Positions 34,201 through 46,200 of a stretch of DNA of 64,000 bases are shown in pieces. The translations under genes and the position numbers were made by a program. Below the pieces are notes generated by a model that was given only the letters and a program-made list of their open reading frames with translations, was not told the origin of the DNA and did not search any database. Source of the DNA: Henricia sp. BOLD:AAB3569 (Eukaryota > Echinodermata > Asteroidea > Spinulosida > Echinasteridae); contig JBBELK010000308.1 in assembly GCA_037783545.1 (NCBI GenBank), forward strand, positions 806,001-870,000, read 5' to 3'. The first letter of the stretch is position 1, and every line of letters begins with the position of its first letter.

Positions 34201-37200
34201 CAATTTTTCCCAAGGGGTGTTGAGATTTTGATAACATAATTAATCATTTCACATTGTTCTCATTACCATTCTGAAATTTTGCCCTCTCAATCGTAAAAAA
34301 AACACCAATGTTTTGTAAACTAATTTATCCATTCCATTAAGCAGTGCAGTGATTACACCAACATTTTTGTTTCCACATCCAAATTGGAGATTGCAAATTT
34401 CCTGTTTTCTTCCCATGGATAGTATTTTAGGGAGGTATTTTATATGATTGTTAGGTTAGAACGAAAACCGTTTGCTGGAAAAATCTGGACAATTCCTTTA
34501 ATCGTAGTAAAGTTGTTGTCCTCTTGTTGGTCGGATTTTGGTTCTAAAGCTACACGTATGACACGTTCTTCCTGTGATCGTGTGTACAAAACATTAAATG
34601 TACTGTAGTTGATGTTACAGCCGCGATGCAGATGTTGGAATACACACCGCTTTTAGCTGATCAGTTCATTTCCTCTTTTTTGTTTCCTCATCTGTCCCAT
34701 TGAAAATTAAAAGATCACTGAAAAAAAAGGCAAACAAAAAAAGGCGACACATGTTCCCAAGTTTGGGGGAATTCCGCGAATAGGTGTCATGTTTAGGGAC
34801 GAAAACGTGTTCTTGAGTTTACAGCCTATTCAATAGCACTAATACCAAAAATGTCGTATTTGCAGGGAAAAAAAAGGCAAACTTTTTCCGCAATTGATGT
34901 AACTTGGCTATGTGATAGAAATAGTTGGAGATTTGTTTGCACTTTCCTTGTTTTATTGTTGTTGTAATGATCGACACAGTTGCATGCCTGTTAAAGAAAA
35001 TCGATTGTTGCAAGGATAGAGTTCAGTAGGACTAGGAGTCTGTTGCTCCTACATGTACCGGTAGCTTGAACAAAATATCTTTTGTTTTCACTCTGTCATG
35101 TCTGTTGCCTTTATCAGGCCTTTTCACACTACAACCTCTGAACCCGGGTTGAACTCAATCTGGGGCGAACTCCGAGACCGCATTCAACCCCACATGGTTT
35201 ACCCAATTGCTTAATCGCAACAGATGACACATCACTGTAAAGAGGAATAACAGGGCTTTCCAATTATACCAAATTCAAGGAAAATGACTTGATAACGAGA
35301 GAGAAATGTCAGTCAAACTTTATTTTCTGAACGTTTTTTTGAGGAGTTTAGTACATTGTCTCTCAAAAGTTATATCACATTCACAGCAAAAGAAATAGAA
35401 CTACGGTACCGAACAACAAAAGAAATGCACAAATTTTCTCCACTTTTGATTGAGAGTGGGAATTTTCTGCACACAGAGGCTTTATGCAGTCATGCATTTT
35501 AATGAAGCTGTTATGTTAATAATATTAACTGAAAATGTGTGTTTCTTTTGTTGCTCTCGGTAAATTCTGTGTGTTTTCATTGATTCAGGCATTTTTTTGC
35601 CCAGGGACATTGTCCATGTTGTCTGACACATTGGCCGTAGTGGGGCTCGAACCCATTGGGAGCGTGTGTGGTCTAGTGGGTATGAAGCGGAACTCTCAAT
35701 CAGAGGTTGTAGGGTTCAAGCCCCACTTCGACCAATGTGTCCTTGGGCAAGGCACTTAATCCCAGTTGCCTCGTCAACCCAAGCGATATTTGGGAAGCTG
35801 TTAAGGGGAATGCCACAATCTAAGTGCTGATAGGGTTGAGCGCCTGGCCAGCAGCCACCTAGTTAAAGAGAAATGGTTCTGGTGATTCCCTGATGGCAGC
35901 GATAATAATAATGGCAACGGCGCCAGGAGCACCCCGCAGGGTGGACATGTGCGCTATATAAGAATCCACCATTATCATTTTTATCAATTGTGAACCCATT
36001 TTCATACCTAATAGACAGCACATGCTCTCATATAAACCTTTAGCTGCTCATATTTAAACACTTTTCCCAAACTTTACTTTATTTTTTGTCTGTCCTATCT
36101 TTCTTCAGGAGATGACAGCTCGTGCTGAGCTTGAGACGGCCAAGTTGAATCAGATGACTGAACTCTCTAACCTGAGGATACGTCTCAGTACGGTGGAAAA
36201 CGACCTCAATAATTACAAAGACAGAGCTGTCAAAGCAGAGGTATGGAAACACGGACATACTGGTAGAATTTGTATTCCTTTCGAGAGTACATGGTGGGAG
36301 GGGAGGGGAGGGGAAGGGAGACCAGAGGCGTGTTCAACAGCACAATACGTACGCCGGTATTGCATACCGAAAACGTTGAACGCAACCGAACGCACGGTAT
36401 TCCCAATACGTATTGCATCCCAACAATTCCAACTCGAACGTAGTACCCTTTTCATACCAAGATGGCTGACGGATAAATTGTGACTACGGCCTCAGGGTTT
36501 CAAGTCAACATTTTGCTTCATAAGAATTCAACATTCAGCGTGTCAAGAAGAATTTCGAAGTGTTTTATTCTTCGACTGTGGAAGACCACTACTGGTTGAG
36601 TTAGCAGTTTTGATTTGCAATTTAATTGTCAGAATCTTTGCGTTAACCGTGCAGCCGTAGTGCTTTGCAAACCGCGTTGCCTACAGTAGCCATGTTTGAT
36701 CGTACGTTTTGGGATGCAGTCGTTCAATGAGCCGTTTCGGTTGGAACATACAGACACTGCCATACGTAGCAGTTAGTTGGGTTTCCCAACCAACCCATAT
36801 TTGCCGGTAGGCCCGGTACCCATTTATACACTTGGGTGGAGAGAGACAATGTGGAGCAAAGTGTCTTGTCTAAGGATACAACGCAATAGCAGTGACCAGG
36901 CTTCGAACCATGGACCTATCACCCCAAAGTCCGATGCGCTATCCACTAGACCATTGTATTTGGTATACTTCTCCTTTAATTTTCAAACCAGAATCACGAA
37001 TTGTGCTTGGTTGGAACTTAAAGGGACTGCAACGACTGCAATAGAATTTGATTTGGATTGATCACCGATGTTTTATTTCAGCAAAATGTTGTTCTTATAT
37101 CTACAGGGCCTTCTTGAAGAAAAACATATGGAGTGTTTTGAGTTGTCTACAAAATACCAAGAAAGTCAGGTATGTGCAGCAGGATTCCCAACCATCCCAG

Positions 37201-40200
37201 AAATCATGGAAACCTAGAAAATGGGTTTTTTAGTCATAAAAACAAGATAAAGAAAAATGTCTCAAATCAGCAAGGCATTTAAAGGCACAGGCTCGTCAGC
37301 AATGCGCGCGCGCCAAATTCGTGCCACGAAATACGCATCTCCGTAGCAAAGGCATGGAGCTGCGTATTTCGTGGCACTAATTTGGCGCACGCGCATTGCT
37401 GACGAGCCTGTGCCTTTAACCACAACTGCTCCATCCTTCGGAAGGGATGTAAAGCCGTTGGTCCAGTGTGTTGTGTAACACACTTGAAAGATCCCAGAGC
37501 ACTCTTTTGTTAAGAGTAAGGGGTTTCCCCGGTGTCTCTGGCTGGTGGCTGCCAATGGCACCACCCACCTATGTATCTCAATGTTTAGGTGGAAGACACT
37601 TGTAAGCCACATGGAATTCAGCCTACGGGCTGTGAATTCAAGTTCCTTAAAACGATCAAAAATGAAAGAAGTATTAAGAATGAATCCTCGCTTTTTAATT
37701 GCAGAATAAGATTACGGATCTCCAGGTGGAATCTAATAGCTGGCAGGAAAAGTACATGCATGGACAGGTGAGCAAGATAATTTTTTTTCTTTCTATTTTT
37801 CTTTTTAAATTTTGTACCTTAGATTAATTTCTTAAATTTGTAACTTGGCCATCATTCAATAAAACTAATACAAATTTAATTTAAGATCTTAAAAACAAAA
37901 AAATTGGATATAACTTCATTGTGGCCCCTGTATGCAGTTAGTGTACAAATAAATATACCAAGCAAAAAAAAAACTTGTTTAATCAAAATATGAAAATTTC
38001 TTTTGTAATTAAGTTGTCGTCGAAATATTCACGTAACAGCTTCATTATGCATGACTACATAAAGCGTCTGTGTCCTGAAAATTCCCACTCTCAGATTGAC
38101 TGCTTTTTAAGTCAAAAAGTGGAGACTTTTTTTTGCATTGTATAAGGGGCAGGTTGCCCTTGATTTTTGTCTTGATTTCAAATGGCACTGAGGCCAACTG
38201 AAGGGGTACCACGGCCAACTTTGTTCCAAATGTGCCCTGGTTATCGGTGTATACAAGCCTCATGAAATTAAAATAGGGTATGCTGACCAAGTTCGCTTCA
38301 GAAAGGGGCATTAGGGACAACTCAGCAGGGCAATTACATTCATTTTCAGGGAACAATTACATTCAATTCTAACAAAAATTATTGAAACTTTAGTGTGCAT
38401 CCTTTCCTCTCTCAAAAATCCTTTTCATTTTTTGTGTTCAGTGTGCTTTATTTTGTCATTCTGTAAACTCTGTAAAAATTAATTTATTGTGCCACATAAA
38501 TTACTCTACGGTAGGTCAAGCTAGTGCGCACACAGTCTGAATGCGCAGAAATCAAATGTCGCCTTCGGCAGTCTTGTGTAAGTGTGGTGATGGACTGGCC
38601 TTGCGGTGTGCATGTGTTGTCGTGGTTGATCAGTTTTTGGGCTGGCGTCACGCTAGCATTTTCGCGTGTAAAGTTAACGCATGTCGCTTCGAGATAAAGT
38701 GGCCTGGAGTGAAATGAAGCAATGAAAATCAGAGTCACAAGAATACTTACCGCCCAAATTGATTCTGTGGTTTTCAGTGTATCGTTTTACTCTAAATTCC
38801 CTCCACGCTGCTTTTTCTCAAAGGGACGCACGTCACATTTATGCACAAAAAGGCTCAATCTGAATCGAGCCTAAACAGTCAGATTTTCTCAACTGATGTA
38901 TTTGGGGAGGCAGCACATTGTATCCACTGAGCTATAAACGGCTCACCAAGTGAAGCATCTTGCTCCAGGCAAACCAATGCCTAGACTGGTTATATACTAG
39001 TTTTACTGGAATACATGTACAAGGATTCCTGTGGTCCGGAGACCATTCTAGGGAAAACATTGTTATTCTTTTTTTGCAAGATGGCAGACCACGGGTGGAT
39101 TGCAATATACGGTCTAAGACCAGACAATAGGCTTAGCCGGCTAACACGGCGTATACTAAGACCGGTCTGTAATTAAAGCCTGCTTGCAATATCGTTGTCT
39201 TAAAGTTAGACAGTTTTAAAATTTAAGCCCGCGGCGAGCAGGCTATAATTTTTGGACACCGCGCTACATCTCGTAATCTTGCATGAAAAAAGACAAACAA
39301 AACGCACATTGTGCCCATTAGAGCCTTTATAGTGCTATTTGATAACTTTCGCGGTCAGTTTCTCTGCAAAAACTGAACCACACACGCGTCATGTGGCTTC
39401 GCGAGGACGTTTGTTTGGCTTGAAATCATGCAAGGATAGCCGGCTGCATCACTCTCATTTAAGATGTGCGTGTTTTTCGGCTGGTACAGCCGTACTTCAG
39501 TTAGACTGGTTTATTGCAATATTAGGCTAAACCAGTGGCTAAGCCGAGACTGGCTAAGTTGTATAACTGGCTATAAAAGACCGGTCTTATCCGATTTTAT
39601 TGCAATCCGCCCCTGTTGTTTCATTTCTTATTTCCCACTTTAGTACACAATCCAGTGTAAAGAGATTAGTGATTATATCTCTAATGGCCCTTACTGCACA
39701 TTTGCAAGAATTGGTGAATCATACAAACACATGTTTGATGTATGAAGACTTGTGCATGCCTACTTTGATGGTTGGTTTGCTTGGGAGGGATTGTGTCTTT
39801 GTGGGACTTGCCAGGGGCCGATTTTACAAAGCTCTAAGATGCATCGTAGGAAGGGTCACTCTTCTTATTTTGGTATTAAGTTGGTATGAGAATTTTATGA
39901 TGCATTTAACTTATCTTAACTTTTGTGAAATCAATCCCAGCAGCCGATTTCACGCTTGCGCAACTTTTTATTGCGTAAGCTGCGCAACATTCCTGTGATA
40001 ATTACACGCAAGCCTATGGGGCTTATGCCATTTTCAAAAGTTGCGCAAGCTACGCAATTTTTCATGAAATTGGCTGCTGGTCTCAGTGGCTAGTTGAAAA
40101 TTTGTACTAACTGGTGAGACCTGTTACTTGATCTAAATACATGTACATGTACATGTACATGACCTGGGGCTGATTTCACATAGCGCTAAGACGCGTCTTA

Positions 40201-43200
40201 GGAAGGGTCACTCTTCTTATCTTAGTAAGTTGGTCTTAAGTTGTCTTAACTTTTGTGAAATCGGTCAGTATAATGTTCAGTATAATAGGCTCAGACATAG
40301 AATCCATGCAGTATAAGGAGGCTTCTAAGATAATTGGTACTCATTTGTGTACCATTTGCATGACGGCTTGACAGTGAACATTGTACATGAATCTTGTGGT
40401 GCATGGGAAATGTGTCAATTTGAGTTCTGCATGTGACAGATAAACATTTGGTTTGTATTTTTTTCAATTGACAGATTGCTAAAGAGTGGTGTTTGACAAG
40501 CATTTTAACAGTGTTCTCATAATTTGGTTAGCCTCATTGTTTTAACATTTGAAATAATGATTAATTCTGTATTGAAATGAAGGATACCTCAAAAGTGCCC
40601 GAGGCACTGTAGCTTGTAAGCCTGAATAAACCTGTTAAGAGAAGACGATGAAGAAATGCTCAGTTTTAGAGGTGGGATGAAATTCTGTATAGGGGAAAAC
40701 CCACGGAATCGGGCAGGACTGATAACCCAATCCACATACATGTACTGACCTGGATGGGATTCGCACCAGGGCCACAGAGGTGAAAGGCCAGGAAAGTACT
40801 GCTCTGCCAACCTGACTTCCCCAAATGTAGTACATGTACTTTATCCTGTGGAAATTAATTTTCATTCCCTCACTGTTGTCAACAGGCAGAAAACGAGCGA
40901 CTGTATATGAGCAAAAGCAAGGACACTGACAATGGTAAGTTTAATATTTATGCCTGTAACATTTGAAAATTTGACTTGGACATTAAAGGTTGTATACATG
41001 ATTGGTAAACCATTACAAATAGTTTCATCCCCCAGTGTGATTGAGGGTATGTATGATTAAAACACCTGATCAAAAATCAGCTCCTTCGTCTCAATTTTGA
41101 GAGAACAGTCAAAAACTGGTTTACAGTCACTTTGCCCCAAAACCACTTCGCCCTGAACCACTTTGCCCTGAACCACGACCTGTGTACGAAGTTGTTTTGG
41201 GGCGAAGTGGCATTTGGGAAAGGTAGTGTTTGGACGAAGTGGCTTTGGGGCGAAATGGCCTTTGGGTGAAGTGCTTCAGGGCAAAGTGGTCCAGGGCAAG
41301 GTGGTTTTGGGGAGAAATAAATTTACGTCTTGCGAGACGAAAAGTAATTGTTTTGCTCATTTCTCAAAGACTATAGCACTTCAGACAAAACCATTTCAGG
41401 AGAAGTTTTCTACCGTCATCATGTTTATATTGTGTAAGTTATGTGTAAATCTGTGAACATTTCTGATTCCTCGAGATACCAATCATATATTCTACCTTCA
41501 AAGGCCCATTGTATCACTTGCATTAGTCCAAAATCCGTCTTGTCAAGTTGTTACTCAACTGGCAAGAGCAATGGTAACAACTACCATACCACAAGTCATG
41601 TGTGAAGTTATTCCACATGAGCTGGTATTGTTTTAAAGAAAACGACAATTAAAGATGATTTAAAAAATGAGTGTAGACAGTCATTTTTTGTACATCCTTT
41701 CTTAAATTTCTGTGAAATCTTTTCATCTGTATGTCATCATCCATTGATATTGCAGCTCTAGAGATAGAGAAACTAAAACGTGCAGTGGAATCACTTCTTG
41801 CTGCAAACCGTGAAAAGGTATGTTTAATAGTAGCAAATCTTACGCTCATTTTAATTTAGTATGAATAAGTGATTATTTTTAGGGATTATGACCCAGGGAC
41901 TGCCAGGCTGAATAAATTTGATACAAATGTGGAGGATTTGGACAGATTCTTCCCAATACACTGTGATAACTTGTGACTAACAGTAACATATGACCGATAA
42001 TTTGATTATAGTTTGGCAGTTAGTCACTGGACGTTGAATTTACCAAAAGACAGGACGTTGGCCTAACTGATTGAAGATTCACTGTGTGATTCGAATGGTA
42101 TTCATTGTCTGTTTTTTTCACCATATTCAGGACTTTAAAATTGACGAGTTGAGAAAGGCCATCGCACGACATCAGACGGTGCAGGAACTCACATTGGGTG
42201 TTCAGGGTCGCAGAGGTCAGTCTCATTTGCATAATTGATAAAATAAAGCAAATAATTTAAAAAAACAAAAGGTCGAGCTGTTGTAAATTGTTGGGACCTA
42301 AAATGGCGCTCTACGCATTTATCATTCTTTAGTTGACGGTAACTTACTGGATGGCGAGCAGAATCGATCTGGTAGCTTTTCAACGAGTAGTTCGGTGGGT
42401 CTGGGTGATGCTGAGGAAAGCCCTACAAAGAGAGATCCACAATCTGAGGTAAGACCAGAAGATTAAAAATTAAGTCAGAAAATTAAACAATTTAATAATT
42501 TAAAACTTTGACGCTTTTGACGCTTTTGACGCTTTTGACGCTTTTGACGCCTTTGACGCCTTTGACGCTTTTGACGCCTTTGACGCCTTTGACGCCTTTG
42601 ACGCCTTTGACGCCTTTGACGCCTTTGACGCCTTTGACGCCTTTGACGCCTTTGACGCCTTTGACGCCTTTGACGCCTTTGACGCCTTTGACGCCTTTGA
42701 CGCCTTTGACGCCTTTGACGCCTTTGACGCCTTTGACGCCTTTGACGCCTTTGACGCCTTTGAAAACCATCTACTGTCACTTGCAGACCCCAATAGACAC
42801 CTCAAGTGCAGCAACCACCCCTGATGAAGAGGTCATTCTCAGAGTGGAATCTCCCGTTCGTGCACCAACGGATGGAAAGGGAGACTCTGGCAGGGTCGAA
42901 CCATTGATGAGAAGGGGAGCATCGGATGAGAAGACAAATCTGCTGAAGAGGAGATCGGCCAGCCTCGAGGACCTCAATTCAGTAACTTCTTCCTTTGGTG
43001 TAAGTAAACTTCAACAAATTATGAACCGTACCAAATGTTATATGCACATCCATGTAACACTGGAAGAATATACCACTGTGCCTCATAGTTCAGCTGGTAG
43101 AGCATCTGTCCCATGTGTCAGAGGTCTTGGGAAAAACCTGAGGGAGTATACTGCTGTGCCTCAGCTGGCAGAGCATCTGCCCGGAGTTTTAGAGATCTTG

Positions 43201-46200
43201 GGGGAAAACCTGAGGGAGTATACCACTGTGCCTCATAGCTCAACTGGTAGAACATCTGCCTGGTGTGTCGGAGGTCTTTGGGGAAGCCTGAGGGAGTATA
43301 CCACTGTGCCTCATAGTTCAGCTGGTAGAGCATCTGCCTATTGTGGCCCTCGACCCCCTCCAACGCTTTGTAGAGTCGTAAAAATTGAGACAATTTTGGA
43401 CAGCGCCTAAATGAATCCTTATTTTTCTTTCCTCCCTTGATCAGACCGATTCCAACTCGGCAGTCCGCCAGCAGGGCTACTCCACCCTCCCCTCCCCACG
43501 CACCAAGGACACCAGGGAATTCCAGTTCATGCTGCCGGCCGTTCCCCCCTCCGCTGCTGCCACCGGTGCAGCCACGTTCACACAAGGTAGCCCTGACTAT
43601 AGGCGGGAATGCAAGGACCGGTCGGGGTCCTTCGGTAGGGGTCTGTTTAAAGTCAGGGGCTCTAAGAAGACTTCCAGCGCACCTAACCTGGGTGAGGGCA
43701 CCACTTGGCTCTGCATGTGCTTGTACACACACATATACATATACCCTTATTTCATGTTGCATGTTCACATGGTCCTTGGCTGTCTTTAGGTATTTGTGAT
43801 CCATGCTGGAAAAATGAGTCGGATGTCGCAGAGTTTAGGCGACTTTTTGTGACCATAATCAGAAATATGTTTGTGGCATAATCACTAATTTTCGTTTTCG
43901 TTTCGATGATTTGAAATGATAGATTCAATTTACAAATATAACAGTATTTAATTGGTGTGTTGCTGAATGACCACAAAAATGAAATAACCAGGAAAGAACT
44001 TTAAAGAAAAATCATTGTGTGTAAAACTTGAGACCTCTGACAAACCAGAAAGATGTTCTATCAGCTAAGCTGTAAGTTTTGGCCTACTGATCAGGGGCGG
44101 ATCCAGGATTTTGAAAAGGGGGGGGGGGGGGGGGGGGCATGACATGACATTTTTAAGCGTGAAATGCTGATGACAATGAAATAGCCTCTGCTGATGTTTG
44201 TCTGTGTACAATTAAACAACAATTTTGAAAGTTGACTCTTCCGAAAGTTATAGTCAAGTTTACTATGCAGTTGAATAGCATTTTCTTTTTATGTGAATGC
44301 CGTCAAGAACATAAAATCACAGGGAATGTCCAAAAATTGTTGCAACTTCAAACTAAAATTCTGAATTTGTTTTTTATCCTACTATCCGGTTCCACATTTG
44401 GAAATCAATTTCTGAAACAAAATTGACTCTCCATTATCAACTGAAAGTGAAATTGATGAAAAAGTGTGTGGGACTTTGAATGCAGTTTACGAAAGCAAAA
44501 TTGTTCCACAACAAAATAAAAAAGGTGTCAAACTTTCTATCACTATGAGCAACCAACAATGGAAATTGGGCACAAGCCATTGTTATTAACAATGGTGTGT
44601 GCCCAATTTCCATTGTTAGTTGCTCATAGTGTATGCTTGCCAAGTCGGCATACAAAAATAAGATCAATCATACTTCTTTTTGGGTAGATAAAGCCATGGA
44701 CCATGTGTAACACATATGTTCTCATAATATGGGCCCAATTTCATAGCAATGCTTATTAGCTGAATATTTTAGCATTGTGCATGCTTAGAGATATATACAG
44801 TGAAACCTCGATAATAAGCAGGGTTGTAACGAGTCTCCCTCTGCTTGAGTCCCAAGTCAAGTCAAGTCAAGCTGCCTTCAAGTCAAGTCAAATGTTGTTG
44901 TTGTTGTTGTATATTTTATGGCATTTTCGGCAACTAAGGCCCTTTATGCCATCAACTATACGGTTTTAGCTTTAACTATACTATATTATCAACTTGAGAT
45001 GACGAAGAAGGAGTTGCAGTTTTAGAAGTGGGAGGAAAACCCCCAGAGAAATGCCCCAGGGGAATACCCACGCGGTCAAGTAGGGACTGCAAACCCAATC
45101 CACATACACGACCCGGATTCGAACCCGGGACGCCAGAGGTGAAAGGCGAGGAAAGAACCCGTACGCCAACCCGACCGCCCTTCAAGTCAAATGGCCTTCG
45201 AGTCCCAAGTTAAGTCAAGTCGGGCATGTTGGTCAAGTCAGTTCAAGTCAAGTACCGGTAGTCATGCGTCAGTGAATTTGTTCAAGCCAATTTCAAAATT
45301 AGTCTAAATGCTAAAACTGAGTCTAAATGCTAAAAGTTTATGTAATTTATCCGGTTTCATAAAGCAGTGCACTGATTACACAATTTTGCTTCCACGCCCA
45401 AATTGGTGATTGCAAATTTCATGTTTTCTTCCCCTGGATAGTATTTTGGGGAGGTATTTTATATGATTGTTAGGTTAAAACAAAATCTAGGGAAAAAAAG
45501 AAGTAAGTTTTGCTTTTGAATTTAGCGCGCCACATTTTCTGTTGCTTACTGTGTGCGACCTCCATGACTCATATAATAGAAAATTTGCTGTTAAGTAGTG
45601 CTTTGAAATTGGCCCATTACTTGCAAGTTTGCATTATGTTCTGTTTTTGTCTGATTGTTTATAATGTGTGGGTGTACATGTATGTGGAATGCAATATGTG
45701 GCATGGACACTTTTACACTGCCCCGTGAGTACGCGTGATTCCAAGTTTGTGACCAGCTTCACCGTTTCATTATTACAATGCACTTACACTGTCCCGAGTG
45801 TATGCGTGAATCCAAGTTTGCTTTTGAGACTCGATAATAATACATGTAGCTAATTCTTATGTAGCGTTTCGATGTGAGTTTGAATTTATACTGGCACACA
45901 TTCATGATGCATGTGCTCTGTGCAAGGCACTTTGACATAATCTGCCTCTCTCCACCCAGGAGCTAACTAGTACCTGCAAGGGTAATGAGGGTGTGTTTGA
46001 TTAGCACATTAGCACCCAACAGACAGCTGGGGTTGTACACTCCCCAAGGAGCTGAGGAGGTTAAATTAAGGAACGCTATTAAGAGCCCACTGATCAGGGG
46101 TAACAATGTGCCATGACGTGATATGTGCATACTCTATAAATATCAACATTTATTATTGCCACACAAACTCAGTAAATGGGTGTCGGTGAAGCTGGTCCCA

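Larger units (their letters stand above)
27163..36108. other. Liprin-beta intron 3
   Basis: No exon recognised. Contains the foldback at 27333, MITE C copy 2, a further TTAAAGG-type element near 28333-28840, the long inverted repeat 30582-34091, MITE A copy 4 and a SINE (35638-35975). 27780-28330 has ACATGTA-rich sequence; 34510-35630 has no clear feature beyond a CACACTACAACC patch near 35125. Confidence 0.5.
37768..40885. other. Liprin-beta intron 6
   Basis: Contains the inverted copy of the 14566-15425 repeat (38160-38345), elements at 39092-39613, 39806-39937, 39938-40080 and 40166-40268, an (ACATGT)n run at 40139-40162 and a SINE at 40640-40832. 38350-39060 shows nothing I can name. Confidence 0.5.

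Noticed and set aside
39600-39998. A 132-codon ORF
   Set aside because: Starts in one MITE and ends in another; no recognisable domain or coding signal.
42475-42814. Minus-strand ORFs encoding Arg-Gln-Arg, Lys-Gly-Val and Lys-Ala-Ser repeats
   Set aside because: They are readings of the 9-bp minisatellite in the three frames, with no start context or splice support.
43118-43804. A 228-codon minus-strand ORF
   Set aside because: It is antisense to liprin-beta exon 12 and the tRNA-half array, whose + strand frame matches a known protein.
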